This document shows positions 9,205 to 17,491 of a DNA stretch of 64,000 nucleotides, one piece after another. Source of the DNA: Deltaproteobacteria bacterium (GTDB lineage: Bacteria; Myxococcota; Myxococcia; Myxococcales; 40CM-4-68-19). The stretch's first letter is position 1. Every line of letters begins with the position of its first letter. Under the pieces are notes generated by a model. It worked only from the letters and a program-made list of their open reading frames with translations. It had not been told where the DNA came from and made no database searches. The position numbers and the translations under genes were made by a program. The stretch lies in contig VBKI01000060.1 in the NCBI GenBank assembly GCA_005879535.1, positions 30,217 to 94,216 of the forward strand. Direction: 5' to 3'.

Positions 9205-9705
9205 TCATGCCGCGCCAAGGGCCTTTCGGTACGTCTCCGCGTCCCATTTCGAGAAGCAGCAGAAGACGATGCGCAGCGCGGGATCCGTTTGCTCGAAGGT
9301 ACGCGCTTCGCGGATGGCGATCTGCGTGGCCTGCTCCAGCGGGTACCCGTAGGCCCCGGTAGAGATCGCCGGGAACGCGATGCTCCGCAGCGAGTGCTGC
9401 TTCGCCAGGCGCAGCGCATTCCGGTAGCACGAGGCCAGCGCTTCCGGTTCGCCGCGGCTGCCGCCTTGCCAGACGGGACCGACGCAGTGGATGACGTGGC
9501 GCGCTTTCAGGCGATGGCCGCGCGTCATTTTCGCCTCGCCGGTGCGAGCGCCGCCCAGGGTCCGGCATTCCGCGAGCAGCTCCGGGCCCGCGCGGCGGTG
9601 GATGGCGCCGTCCACGCCGCCGCCGCCGAGCAGCGACTCGTTCGCGGCGTTGACGATGGCATCGACGTCGAGGAGCGTGATGTCCCCTTCGGTCACTTCG
9701 ATCAT
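9205..9705 (-). CDS. Macrodomain protein (O-acetyl-ADP-ribose deacetylase type)
   Basis: A 166-aa single macrodomain, which binds ADP-ribose and typically removes it from proteins, nucleic acids or O-acetyl esters. The start ([20 protein letters not shown]) carries the GDIT and IVNAAN motifs. [17 protein letters not shown] is the substrate loop and [13 protein letters not shown] the phosphate-binding loop. These residues match the YmdB/MacroD-type active hydrolases. Its ATG overlaps the TGA of the upstream DUF99 gene (9702-9705), so the pair is an operon. Substrate is not known; the DUF99 partner suggests nucleic acid. Confidence 0.95.
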   Translation of the reverse strand: MIEVTEGDITLLDVDAIVNAANESLLGGGGVDGAIHRRAGPELLAECRTLGGARTGEAKMTRGHRLKARHVIHCVGPVWQGGSRGEPEALASCYRNALRLAKQHSLRSIAFPAISTGAYGYPLEQATQIAIREARTFEQTDPALRIVFCCFSKWDAETYRKALGAA

Positions 9706-10277
9706 GCTCTCCTCCCGCTCTGGCCATAGGCCAGGGCGCCGCCGATCAAATGCGCGAGCCGCAGAGCCTCCGGCACGTTGCCGGTATCCGTCAGGCGCTG
9801 CAGGGCCTCCGCCGTCTCTCGCGGGTCGGCGCCGTGCACCTGGTACACGAAGGGCCCGTGCACGTGAATGGGACCCGCGCGCCGCAGCAGGGCGAGGCGG
9901 GCCTGCGGGCGGGACAGGCGTCGGGCCGCGCGCTCCATTGCCGGAAGGTCAGGCAGCTTCCGCATGACGGCGATGCACGGCCGCTGCAAGGCGTGCGCGA
10001 GGCGCGGCAGATCGACGACGTTGAATCCGCCCAGCGCAATTCCGTCGAGCAGCACGAGGTGGATCTGCGGCAGGAATTTGCCCTCGAGCAAGAGCGCTTC
10101 CAGCGCGGACGTCGCGCGCCAGCCGTCGCGGCGGACGGTGCCGTAGACCATCCCCTCGAACCGCGTCCCGGCGCAGACGGCGCCGACCACTCCGACCGTA
10201 GCTTTCCGCCGGTGGCGCCAGGGGACGTCGTCGAATCCGATCACCCGCAGGGTGCGCCCTGCCCGCGGAAGTGCCAT
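9702..10277 (-). CDS. DUF99 family protein (endonuclease V-like fold)
   Basis: A 191-aa DUF99/UPF0215 protein. The N-terminus [11 protein letters not shown] fits the family's conserved G-(I/F)-DD-xP/F strand. The GLIVDG-like position reads [16 protein letters not shown], and a later [11 protein letters not shown] segment is also typical. The family is best known in archaea and shares the RNase H-like fold of endonuclease V; catalysis in this protein is untested. The ATG start overlaps by 2 bp the first candidate ATG of the divergent small gene. It is translationally coupled to the macrodomain gene downstream, an informative partnership for nucleic-acid repair or ADP-ribose removal. Confidence 0.85.
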   Translation of the reverse strand: MALPRAGRTLRVIGFDDVPWRHRRKATVGVVGAVCAGTRFEGMVYGTVRRDGWRATSALEALLLEGKFLPQIHLVLLDGIALGGFNVVDLPRLAHALQRPCIAVMRKLPDLPAMERAARRLSRPQARLALLRRAGPIHVHGPFVYQVHGADPRETAEALQRLTDTGNVPEALRLAHLIGGALAYGQSGRRA

Positions 10278-10290
10278 GTTCCTCCTCTAC

Positions 10291-10539
10291 ATGAGCGAAG
10301 AGCTGGAGAAGAAGCCTGAGCTCCCGGTCCTCGCGCGGCTGGTGGTGGAGATCCGTTCCGACGGCCGGCACACCATCGCCCGCGGGATGGCCCAGGACGC
10401 CACCGGCGAGCGCGTCCAGGTCGAGGCCGAAGGGAGCACGCCGCTCCAGCTTGCGCTCGCCCTGATGAAGGCGCTGCGGGAAGTTCCCTCTCTCGCGCGC
10501 AGCTTCACGAAGGGGCTGCTACCCGGACGCCGCAAGTAG
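10291..10539 (+). CDS. Small conserved-looking protein of unknown function
   Basis: About 82 aa from the ATG at 10291 (MSEELEKKPELPVLARLVVE); an ATG at 10276 is possible but overlaps the DUF99 start. The sequence is amphipathic, with a beta-rich core (VEIRSDGRHTIARGMAQDA), a TPLQLALALMKALREVP helix and a basic C-terminus. No family is recognised. There is no obvious ribosome site before either ATG. The last 21 bp overlap the 3' end of the convergent NRDE gene. It is probably real because codon third positions are GC-rich and both ends fit the neighbours. Confidence 0.55.
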   Translation: MSEELEKKPELPVLARLVVEIRSDGRHTIARGMAQDATGERVQVEAEGSTPLQLALALMKALREVPSLARSFTKGLLPGRRK

Positions 10540-11235
10540 CTGGGCGGTGAGCGCGGAGATGTCGCTCGCCGGGTTCGTGCAGGGGTGGCCATCGGTCCAC
10601 AATGCCTGCGCGTCCGCGCGGCGGAGCACGAGCTGCAGCGACGACCGCGTTCCGTACCCGATGTTGTCGGCATGCACGCAGGCGCTCTCCAGCGGCTCCC
10701 CGGCGTGGACGGTCATCGGCGGCCGCCAGGCGTCCACGCCCGGCTCGAGGCGGGCGAAGGCCTCCAGCACCGATCGCTCGCGCGCGCCTTCGCCGGCGCC
10801 GAAGCTGCGCTCGGTGATCACGTGCACCTGTCCCGGCGCCAGCAGAGCGTGCTGGACCGCGTAGCCGTCGCTCCAGCTGACGAACGCATCGCGCAGATCG
10901 GCATAGACGAGGTGAAAGCCGTTGTGCCGATCGCCGCGCAGCTCGAGCAAGGCGTCGTGCAGGCCGCGCGCACTGCGCGCCTGCAGCGCCTCCAGCACCA
11001 GAAGTCCCCTGCTCTTCCGCGAAGGGTCGATCATCGCCCCGCGCCGGTTGGTGACGCAGACGAACAGGCCGTGCCGGTTGAGGCCCAACCAGCTTCCGTG
11101 CGCCAGCTCGTCGCGCGGAGCCAGGATGCCTTTCTCCACCATGGGGCCGCGCGCTGGCCGCGACAGGAGCTCGTTGCGGTTGCCCGAGATCGCGAGCAGC
11201 TCCGAGGGCCGTTGGAGGAGGACCAGCGTGCACAT
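10519..11235 (-). CDS. NRDE family protein (TANGO2-like)
   Basis: A 238-aa NRDE-domain protein. The N-terminus MCTLVLL starts with the conserved Cys2 seen in this N-terminal-nucleophile-like family, and the defining NRDE motif appears as GNRNELLSRPARGP. A GSWLGLNRHGLFVCVTNRRG block follows, as in eukaryotic TANGO2 and bacterial relatives. Later segments GFHLVYADLRDAFVSW and SACVHADNIGYGTRSS complete the domain. TANGO2 has been linked to lipid or haem handling in eukaryotes; the bacterial function is unknown. It is divergent from the deoxyhypusine-synthase-like gene with about 35 bp between them. Confidence 0.92.
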   Translation of the reverse strand: MCTLVLLQRPSELLAISGNRNELLSRPARGPMVEKGILAPRDELAHGSWLGLNRHGLFVCVTNRRGAMIDPSRKSRGLLVLEALQARSARGLHDALLELRGDRHNGFHLVYADLRDAFVSWSDGYAVQHALLAPGQVHVITERSFGAGEGARERSVLEAFARLEPGVDAWRPPMTVHAGEPLESACVHADNIGYGTRSSLQLVLRRADAQALWTDGHPCTNPASDISALTAQLLAASG

Positions 11236-11270
11236 GCGCTGCTCTTTATCGTGTAGATTGCGCGCCCGCC

Positions 11271-12458
11271 ATGGCGACTCGCTCCCAACTTCGCAAGCCC
11301 TTCCAGAAGGCCCGCACCGTCGATCCCCATCCGATCACCGGCCGCGAGTCGCCGCACGATCTTCTGCAGCATGCGTTCGGCGCCTACGTCGGCCGGCAGG
11401 AGCGGACGGCCTACGAGCTGATGCGCCGATCGATCGCGGAGGACTGCAGCATCTTCCTCACCTTGAGCGGCGCGATGACGCCGGCTGGCCTGCACCAGAG
11501 TTGCCTGATCCCGCTGATCGAGCGCGGCATCGTCAGCGCGCTTACCACCACCGGCGCGAACCTCTACCACGATGCGCACAGGATCATCGGCCACGCCATC
11601 CGGGAGGTGAACCCCAACGCCGGCGATCTGCAGCTCCGCCTCGCCCGCGTGATCCGGATCTACGACCTGGGCTTCTGGGAAGAGGCGCTGCTCGACACCG
11701 ACAAGCTCTTCTCGGCGCTGATGCAAGGGCCCGACTTCCAGCGGAAGATGACCACGCCCGAGTTCCACGGGCTGCTCGGACGGGACATCGCGAAGATGGA
11801 GAAGGCCCTCGGCGTCGAGCAGCCTTCGCTCCTCTCACAGTGCTGGAAGCACGGCGTTCCCATCTTCGTCGGCGCGGTGCAGGACGGATCGATCTTCCTC
11901 AACGCGGTGAAGCTGCGGCGCCTGTTCCCCGATACGTTCCGGTTCGAGATCGACATCAACGACGACGTCTACGCCATGGCCGCAGTGCAGCATTGGGCGC
12001 GCCACAACGGCTCGAAGCGGCTCGCCATCTGGATCCTGGGCGGCGGCGTGCCCAAGAACTACACGCTGCAGGGGGAGCCGCTGCTGGACCAGATCCTCTT
12101 CGTACCGACCACCGGGTTCGACATCGACGTGCAGTTCTGCGTCGACCCGGTCGACAACGGCGCGCTCTCCAGCTGCCCTGCGGGCGAGGGCCATACCTGG
12201 GGCAAGGTTTCCGTCGAAGCGGTGGAAGCCGGCTCCGTCTACGTGCACACGGACGTCACCGCCGTGTTTCCCTGGCTCACTCACGCGCTGATGAGCGATG
12301 CGAAGATGCGGCGCAAGCCCAAGCGGCTCCTGGATCGGCTCGCGGAGGCGCGCGCATTCCTCGACCGCGACGTGGAAAAGAACCGCCGCGAGCTGCTCAA
12401 GACGGTGGTGTATCCCGGTACTCCGACCCGGCACGAACCGGAGAGCACCGTCCGGTGA
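11271..12458 (+). CDS. Deoxyhypusine synthase family protein (possible homospermidine-type synthase)
   Basis: A 395-aa deoxyhypusine synthase-like enzyme, NAD-dependent and using spermidine-type aminobutyl transfer. LTLSGAMTPAG and SALTTTGANLYHD form the N-terminal nucleotide-binding part. The GGGVPKNYTLQ segment aligns with the GGGVxKHH motif holding the catalytic lysine of eukaryotic and archaeal enzymes. A bacterium has no eIF5A to modify, and bacterial members are thought to make polyamines such as homospermidine instead. The C-terminal 60 residues are charged and helical. The stop overlaps the GTG of the CorA gene (GTGA), so both come from one transcript. Confidence 0.9.
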   Translation: MATRSQLRKPFQKARTVDPHPITGRESPHDLLQHAFGAYVGRQERTAYELMRRSIAEDCSIFLTLSGAMTPAGLHQSCLIPLIERGIVSALTTTGANLYHDAHRIIGHAIREVNPNAGDLQLRLARVIRIYDLGFWEEALLDTDKLFSALMQGPDFQRKMTTPEFHGLLGRDIAKMEKALGVEQPSLLSQCWKHGVPIFVGAVQDGSIFLNAVKLRRLFPDTFRFEIDINDDVYAMAAVQHWARHNGSKRLAIWILGGGVPKNYTLQGEPLLDQILFVPTTGFDIDVQFCVDPVDNGALSSCPAGEGHTWGKVSVEAVEAGSVYVHTDVTAVFPWLTHALMSDAKMRRKPKRLLDRLAEARAFLDRDVEKNRRELLKTVVYPGTPTRHEPESTVR

Positions 12459-13417
12459 CGGTGACCGCGGTGATCGCGGACGGGTCGGACCTGGTTTCGG
12501 TCGCGCTGGAGCAGGCGCGCGCGGCGCTGGGTAAAGCCCGATTGGTCTGGATCGACTCGGACTCGCGCGGCCCCGAGGTGGAGGCCCTGCTCAGGGACCT
12601 GGGCGTGCACCCGCTTACCATCGAGGACGTCTTCGAGACGCGGACGGTGCCCAAGGTCGAAGACTTCGGACGCTACCTCTTCATCCTCGCCCATGCTGTG
12701 CGCGTCCCGGCCGAAGGGCCTTCACGCCTCCAGGAAACCGAGCTCGACATCGTCGTCGGAGCGAGATGGGTCTTCACCCACCATGAGGCCGCGCTGACGG
12801 CGCCCGCCCGCCTTCGCGAAGAGGCGCTGCGGACGCGGCGCGCGCTGGATCCGGTCAAGATCGCGCACGCCTTGCTGGATCGCCTGGTCGACGACGCGCT
12901 GCCTGCCATCGACGCCTTCGACGACGAGCTGGAGCAACTGGAGAAGATCTCGCTCGCGCGAATCCCGCGGCGCACCACGGTCCCGCGCGTGCTGGCCTTG
13001 CGCTCGGCGCTGCACCGCTTCCGGCGGGCGGCGGTGCACCAGCGCGAGGTGCTGCTCCGCCTGGCGCGCGGCGAGTTCGCTCTGATCCCGGCCGATCAGC
13101 TTCCGTTCTTTCGCGACGTCCACGATCACGCGGTCCGTATCGCGGACGAGATCGACGACGCGCGCGAGCTGCTCTCCGGAATCCTCGAGGCGCACCTGTC
13201 GATGGTCTCGAATCGACTGAACGAGATCATGAAGGTCCTGACGATGATGGCCTCGGTATTCCTGCCCATCTCGTTCATCGCCGGCGTGTACGGAATGAAC
13301 TTCGAAGCGATGCCGGAGCTGCGCTCGCCGTGGGGTTATCCCGCCGTTCTTGCGGCGATGGCCCTCACTGTCGCGGGCCTTCTCTGGTGGTTCCGCCGCC
13401 GCGGCTGGCTGGAATAG
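12455..13417 (+). CDS. corA: CorA-family magnesium/divalent cation transporter
   Basis: A 320-aa CorA-type channel. The start is the GTG at 12455, overlapping the previous TGA. The cytoplasmic domain includes LGVHPLTIEDVFETRTVPKV, a typical CorA segment, and a long helical stalk. Two C-terminal membrane helices flank the selectivity signature YGMNFEAMPEL (GMN motif). The last residues RRRGWLE are cytoplasmic, as in the family. It would import Mg2+ or related ions through the inner membrane as a pentamer. Coupling with a polyamine-type enzyme is notable, because Mg2+ and polyamines both neutralise RNA, but a functional link is only inference. Confidence 0.95.
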   Translation: MTVTAVIADGSDLVSVALEQARAALGKARLVWIDSDSRGPEVEALLRDLGVHPLTIEDVFETRTVPKVEDFGRYLFILAHAVRVPAEGPSRLQETELDIVVGARWVFTHHEAALTAPARLREEALRTRRALDPVKIAHALLDRLVDDALPAIDAFDDELEQLEKISLARIPRRTTVPRVLALRSALHRFRRAAVHQREVLLRLARGEFALIPADQLPFFRDVHDHAVRIADEIDDARELLSGILEAHLSMVSNRLNEIMKVLTMMASVFLPISFIAGVYGMNFEAMPELRSPWGYPAVLAAMALTVAGLLWWFRRRGWLE

Positions 13418-13422
13418 CGGGC

Positions 13423-14115
13423 TCAGCCGCCCTGCTGCATCTCCGGCGTCCGGCCGCGCTTGGAGAGGAACGGGGTCTGGAAATTGTAGATGGCGTGGAT
13501 GCTGACATTCCGAAACCGCTCGTGCTGCAGCGCCATCCGCTCCAGCTCCCAGAGCAGCGGGCGCGGATCGACCGCTCCCTTCTTCTTGCGCCGCTTGATC
13601 TCGCGCCGGATCTCCGGCTCCACCTCGTGCGGGTGGTACGTGAAGCTGGTCGAGAAGTGATAGGTGCGGTTGACGGGGACCAGGCGCGACTCGAACAGGT
13701 CGCCGATGTCGAGGCCGTGCATCTGCCGCCGCTCGGTGACGTCGAAGTCGTCGCCGGTCAAAGTGTCGCGCACCCGCACCTGCCCCTTGGCGGGACGGGA
13801 GAAGAAGCCGCGCGTGCCCCGGTATTCGTACAGGCTGAGCCGCGACTGCGCGCAGCCCATCAGCACGTCCTTGTCCTGGCTGGGCAGATCGGCGCCCTTC
13901 TCGCGCAAGAAGCGCTCGACGGGGGTCGAGCCGTCCTTCTGGCGGCGGTCGAAGAGGAACCAGTTGAAGAAGGCCTGCATCCGCTGCTCGTAGCAGCGGT
14001 CGTCGGCGTGCACCTCGCCGCCGGTCTGCGCGAAGTATTCCTCCCTCGCCCGCACCAGCTCGTCGACTTCGCGGCCGAAGTACTGCAGGAGCATGTCGAC
14101 CTGGGGCTGGATCAT
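13423..14115 (-). CDS. Uncharacterised protein at the end of the pyr operon
   Basis: A 230-aa soluble protein with no family I can name. It starts at the ATG at 14115, overlapping the carA stop (ATGA). The N-terminal third is helical, with QAFFNWFLFDRRQKDGSTPV and ERFLREKGADLP. That resembles the W-FLFD...G-TP-x-E-x-FL pattern seen upstream of some SEC-C zinc domains, but no SEC-C cysteines follow. The middle is beta-rich (VRVRDTLTGDDFDVTERRQ) and the C-terminus basic. Its tight coupling to carA suggests co-expression with pyrimidine synthesis; whether it works in that pathway is unknown. It converges with corA 5 bp away. Confidence 0.8.
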   Translation of the reverse strand: MIQPQVDMLLQYFGREVDELVRAREEYFAQTGGEVHADDRCYEQRMQAFFNWFLFDRRQKDGSTPVERFLREKGADLPSQDKDVLMGCAQSRLSLYEYRGTRGFFSRPAKGQVRVRDTLTGDDFDVTERRQMHGLDIGDLFESRLVPVNRTYHFSTSFTYHPHEVEPEIRREIKRRKKKGAVDPRPLLWELERMALQHERFRNVSIHAIYNFQTPFLSKRGRTPEMQQGG

Positions 14116-15224
14116 GAACCGCCTTCGATGATCTGCATGAAGCGCCGGAACAGGTATCGGCTGTCGTGCGGACCTGGATTGTCCTCCGGATGGTACTGCA
14201 CCGCGAACATCCTCAGATCGGGGGCGGCGATGCCCTCGACGGTATTGTCGTACAGGTTGATGTGCGTCACCTGGACCTTGCCTTCCAGCGACTTGTGGTC
14301 GACGGCGAAGCCATGGTTCTGCGAGGTGAGGTCGATCTTGTCGCCGATGACGTCGCGAACCGGATGGTTCGCGCCGCGATGGCCGAACTTCAGCTTGTAC
14401 GTCTTCCCCCCCATCGCAAGCGCGAGGATCTGGTTCCCCAGGCAGATGCCCATCACCGGGACCTTCCCGAGCAATTCGCGCGCCTGCACGTCGGCGCCCA
14501 CGACCGCGGCCGGGTCGCCCGGCCCGTTCGAGAGGACGACGCCGTCCGGCTTGCGCGCGAGAATCTCGGATGCGGGCGTGCGCGACGGCACGACGGTCAC
14601 GCCACAGCCGATGTCGACGAGCTGCCTGAGGATTCCTCTTTTCACGCCGTAGTCGACGACGACCACTTCGTGCTTGCGCGCCTGCGGTTCGCGGCCGGCG
14701 ACGCCCTGCTCCCAGCGGTACGGCGCCTTGGTCGAGACCCTGGTGGCCAGATCCTGGCCTTCCATCCCCGGCGCCTTTCGCGCGCGCTCGATCAGCGCCT
14801 TCGCCGACGCGCCGCTGCTGTCGATGATTCCCTGCTGCGCCCCCGTGGTCCGCAGGATGCGGACGAGCCTCCGGGTGTCGACGCCCTCGATGCCGACCAG
14901 GGCGTTGCGCTCGAGGAAATGCGGCAGCGACTGCTGCGAGCGCCAGTTCGAGGGTTCCCTGCAGACCCTGCGCGCGATCAGGCCCGCCGCCTGCGCGGTC
15001 TCCGCCTGCTCGTCTCCGGAGTGGATGCCGTAGTTGCCCACCTCGCTGACGGTGAACGTCACGAGCTGTCCGGCGTAGGAAGGATCGGTGAGGATCTCCT
15101 GATAGCCGGTATGGCTGGTGTTGAAGACGACTTCGCCGACCGTTTCCCCCTCCGCCCCGACCGCCGTGCCTTCGAATACCTCGCCGCACGCCAGCGCCAG
15201 CATCGCCTTCTTCGGACCGCTCAC
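14112..15224 (-). CDS. carA: Carbamoyl-phosphate synthase small subunit (glutaminase)
   Basis: A 370-aa glutamine amidotransferase subunit that hydrolyses glutamine and passes ammonia to CarB. The N-terminal CPSase domain contains GEVVFNTSHTGYQEILTDPS. The class I amidotransferase domain carries the nucleophile in GICLGNQ (Cys261), SQNHGFAV, and the catalytic His/Glu in YHPEDNPGPHD (most relatives read HPEASPGP). The ATG at 15224 overlaps the pyrC stop, and its own stop overlaps the next gene, so it is embedded in a phosphoesterase-pyrB-pyrC-carA-unknown operon. carB is encoded separately at 2590-5835. Confidence 0.97.
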   Translation of the reverse strand: MSGPKKAMLALACGEVFEGTAVGAEGETVGEVVFNTSHTGYQEILTDPSYAGQLVTFTVSEVGNYGIHSGDEQAETAQAAGLIARRVCREPSNWRSQQSLPHFLERNALVGIEGVDTRRLVRILRTTGAQQGIIDSSGASAKALIERARKAPGMEGQDLATRVSTKAPYRWEQGVAGREPQARKHEVVVVDYGVKRGILRQLVDIGCGVTVVPSRTPASEILARKPDGVVLSNGPGDPAAVVGADVQARELLGKVPVMGICLGNQILALAMGGKTYKLKFGHRGANHPVRDVIGDKIDLTSQNHGFAVDHKSLEGKVQVTHINLYDNTVEGIAAPDLRMFAVQYHPEDNPGPHDSRYLFRRFMQIIEGGS

Positions 15225-16543
15225 TTCCCCTCCTCATGCACCAGCTTGCCAGCCACGAAGGTTTTCACGACCTTTCCCCGAAGCGTCCAGCCCGCGAACG
15301 GACTGTTTCGCGATCTCGAATAGAAACGTTGCGGGTCCACTTTCCATTCACGCTCCGCGTCGATGACGGCCACGTCCGCGGATGCGCCCGCGCCGAGCGT
15401 TCCATACGGCAGGCCGAAGCAGCGGGCCGGTCCCACGGTGAGCCGCTCCACGGCGCGAGGCAGGGGCAGCTCGCCCGAGCGCACGAGCGCGAGCGTCAAC
15501 GCGAGCGATGTCTCGAGTCCGATGATTCCGTTCGCCGCGTGGATGAATTCCACCTGCTTGTCGAGGGCCCCGTGGGGAGCATGGTCGGTGGCGATGGCTT
15601 CGATGGTGCCGTCGTTCAATGCCGCGACCACGGCCGCCCGATCGCTTTCCGCCCGCAGCGGGGGGCTCATCTTCGCGTGCGTATCGTACGGGTCTGCCGC
15701 GGGCTGGTCGCCCGAAGCCGCCATGCCGGCGACGGCCTCGTCGGTGAGCGTGAAGTGGTGCGGCGTCGCCTCCGCGGTGATGCGGACGCCGCGCGCTTTC
15801 GCCTCGCGGATGGCGCGCACGCTCCCCGCCGCGCTGACGTGAGCGACGTGGAGCCGCGCTCCGCAGGTCTCCGCCAGGAGGATGTCACGCTGGACCATCG
15901 CGACCTCCGCCGCGGCCGGGACGCCAGGCAGACCCAGCCGGGTGGCCACCGGGCCCTCGTTCATCGCGCCGCCGGAGCTGAGCGTGAGATCCTCCGCGTG
16001 GATCATCACCGGCAGATCGAGGTCCCGGGCGTATTCGAGCGCGCGCCGCATGACGCCGGCCGACATCACCGGCCGCCCGTCGTCCGTCACGCAGACGCAG
16101 CCCGCCTCTTTCAGCTCCGCCATGTCCGCGAGCTGCTCGCCCAGCGAGCCACGCGTGATGGCGCCTGCCGGAACCACCCGCGCAAACCCGGCCTCGCGCC
16201 CGCGCGCCGCCACGAATCGCGCCAGGGCGGCGCTGTCGCAGACGGGCTTGGTGTTCGGCATCGCGATCACCGTCGTCACTCCGCCTGCGGCGGCGGCCCG
16301 CGCTCCGGTGGCGATCGTCTCCTTTGCCTCCTCGCCGGGCTCGCGCAGGTGCACGTGCAAGTCGACCAGGCCGGGCAGCACCCAGCGGCCGCGGCAGTCG
16401 ATCACCTGGTGCACGAGCTTTTCAGCGGGCGTGGCGGCGAGCTCGCGCACCTCGCGAATGCGGTCTCCGTCGATCAGCACGGTGCGCGTGCCGTCGATCC
16501 GGTTCGCGGGATCGATCACCCGGGCGGAGTCGAGGACGATCAC
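15221..16543 (-). CDS. pyrC: Dihydroorotase, type I
   Basis: A 440-aa zinc amidohydrolase that cyclises carbamoyl aspartate to dihydroorotate. The metal motif DLHVHLREPG, then MPNTKPVCD, MIHAED, HVAHVSAAG and the DHAPH metal-ligand motif appear in order. Type I length (about 430 aa) fits. The start is the GTG at 16543: a GGAGG ribosome site lies 6 bases upstream inside pyrB, and the GTG overlaps the pyrB TGA. An in-frame upstream start at 16567 lies inside pyrB and lacks support. In type I systems it often pairs physically with the PyrB trimer, which matches this direct coupling. Confidence 0.96.
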   Translation of the reverse strand: MIVLDSARVIDPANRIDGTRTVLIDGDRIREVRELAATPAEKLVHQVIDCRGRWVLPGLVDLHVHLREPGEEAKETIATGARAAAAGGVTTVIAMPNTKPVCDSAALARFVAARGREAGFARVVPAGAITRGSLGEQLADMAELKEAGCVCVTDDGRPVMSAGVMRRALEYARDLDLPVMIHAEDLTLSSGGAMNEGPVATRLGLPGVPAAAEVAMVQRDILLAETCGARLHVAHVSAAGSVRAIREAKARGVRITAEATPHHFTLTDEAVAGMAASGDQPAADPYDTHAKMSPPLRAESDRAAVVAALNDGTIEAIATDHAPHGALDKQVEFIHAANGIIGLETSLALTLALVRSGELPLPRAVERLTVGPARCFGLPYGTLGAGASADVAVIDAEREWKVDPQRFYSRSRNSPFAGWTLRGKVVKTFVAGKLVHEEGK

Positions 16544-17490
16544 GGGGGAACCTCCGCGCGCAGGCAAAGGGCGAGCGTGGCCATTCGCACCGCCACCCCC
16601 GAGTCCACCTGGTCCATCACCAGGCTCCGCGGCGAATCGAGCACGTCGCTCGACAGCTCGACGCCCCGGTTCACCGGACCGGGATGCAGGACCAGCGCCT
16701 CTTTCGGGAGCATCTCCAGCGTGCGCGCATTCAGCCCCCAGGTCCGCGCGTAATCGCGCGCGCCGGGAAGCCTGGCGTCGGCGATCCGCTCGTTCTGGAT
16801 CCGCAGCGCCATCACCGCATCGGCGCCGGTGAGCGCGTCGCGGAGCGATCGCGCCACGGTGCAGCCGAGCTTTTCGATGCCCGCGGGAATCAGCGTGGAA
16901 GGTCCGCCGACGCGGACATGGACCCCGAGCTTGCTCAGGCAGTGGATGTTCGAGCGCGCGACGCGGCTGTGCGCGATGTCGCCGACGATCGCCACCGTCC
17001 GGCCCTCCAAGGATCCCCAGCGCTCGCGCAGGCTGAGCGCGTCGAGCAGCCCTTGCGTCGGGTGCTCGTGCGCGCCGTCCCCGGCGTTGATGACGCTCGC
17101 CCGCACCGCGCGCGCCACGAGCCGCGGCGCTCCGGCCGCGGGATGGCGGACGATCAGGGCGTCGGCGCCGATGGCGTCCAGGTTGCGGACGGTGTCCTCC
17201 AGCGACTCGCCCTTGGCGACGCTGGAAGCGTCCTTCTGGAAGCTGAGCACGTCCGCTCCCAGCGCCTTCGCCGCGACCTCGAACGAGCTGCGCGTGCGCG
17301 TGCTGTTCTCGAAGAACAGCGTGACGACGTTCCTGCCGCGCAAGAGCGCGCGCCGGTCGGCGGCGGCCTCCCCGGCGCGCGCCCGCGCCCGCTCGCGCTT
17401 GAATCTCGCCGCCAGCGAAAGCAACGCGTCGATCTGCGCCCGGGTCAGCGCTTCCAGCTCGAGCAGGTGCCGGGGAAACTCCAGCGCCAT
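16540..17490 (-). CDS. pyrB: Aspartate carbamoyltransferase catalytic subunit
   Basis: A 316-aa enzyme catalysing the first committed pyrimidine step, carbamoyl phosphate plus aspartate to carbamoyl aspartate. The carbamoyl-phosphate loop FFENSTRTRSSFE is intact. DGAHEHPTQGLLD, VAIVGDIAHSRVARSN and HPGPVNRGVELSSDV mark the remaining active-site and aspartate-binding regions. The start chosen is the ATG at 17490, one base after the upstream gene's TGA; an ATG at 17502 inside that gene is the alternative. No pyrI regulatory-subunit gene is nearby, so it should be a PyrB trimer or PyrB-PyrC type enzyme. Confidence 0.96.
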   Translation of the reverse strand: MALEFPRHLLELEALTRAQIDALLSLAARFKRERARARAGEAAADRRALLRGRNVVTLFFENSTRTRSSFEVAAKALGADVLSFQKDASSVAKGESLEDTVRNLDAIGADALIVRHPAAGAPRLVARAVRASVINAGDGAHEHPTQGLLDALSLRERWGSLEGRTVAIVGDIAHSRVARSNIHCLSKLGVHVRVGGPSTLIPAGIEKLGCTVARSLRDALTGADAVMALRIQNERIADARLPGARDYARTWGLNARTLEMLPKEALVLHPGPVNRGVELSSDVLDSPRSLVMDQVDSGVAVRMATLALCLRAEVPP

Positions 17491-17491
17491 C

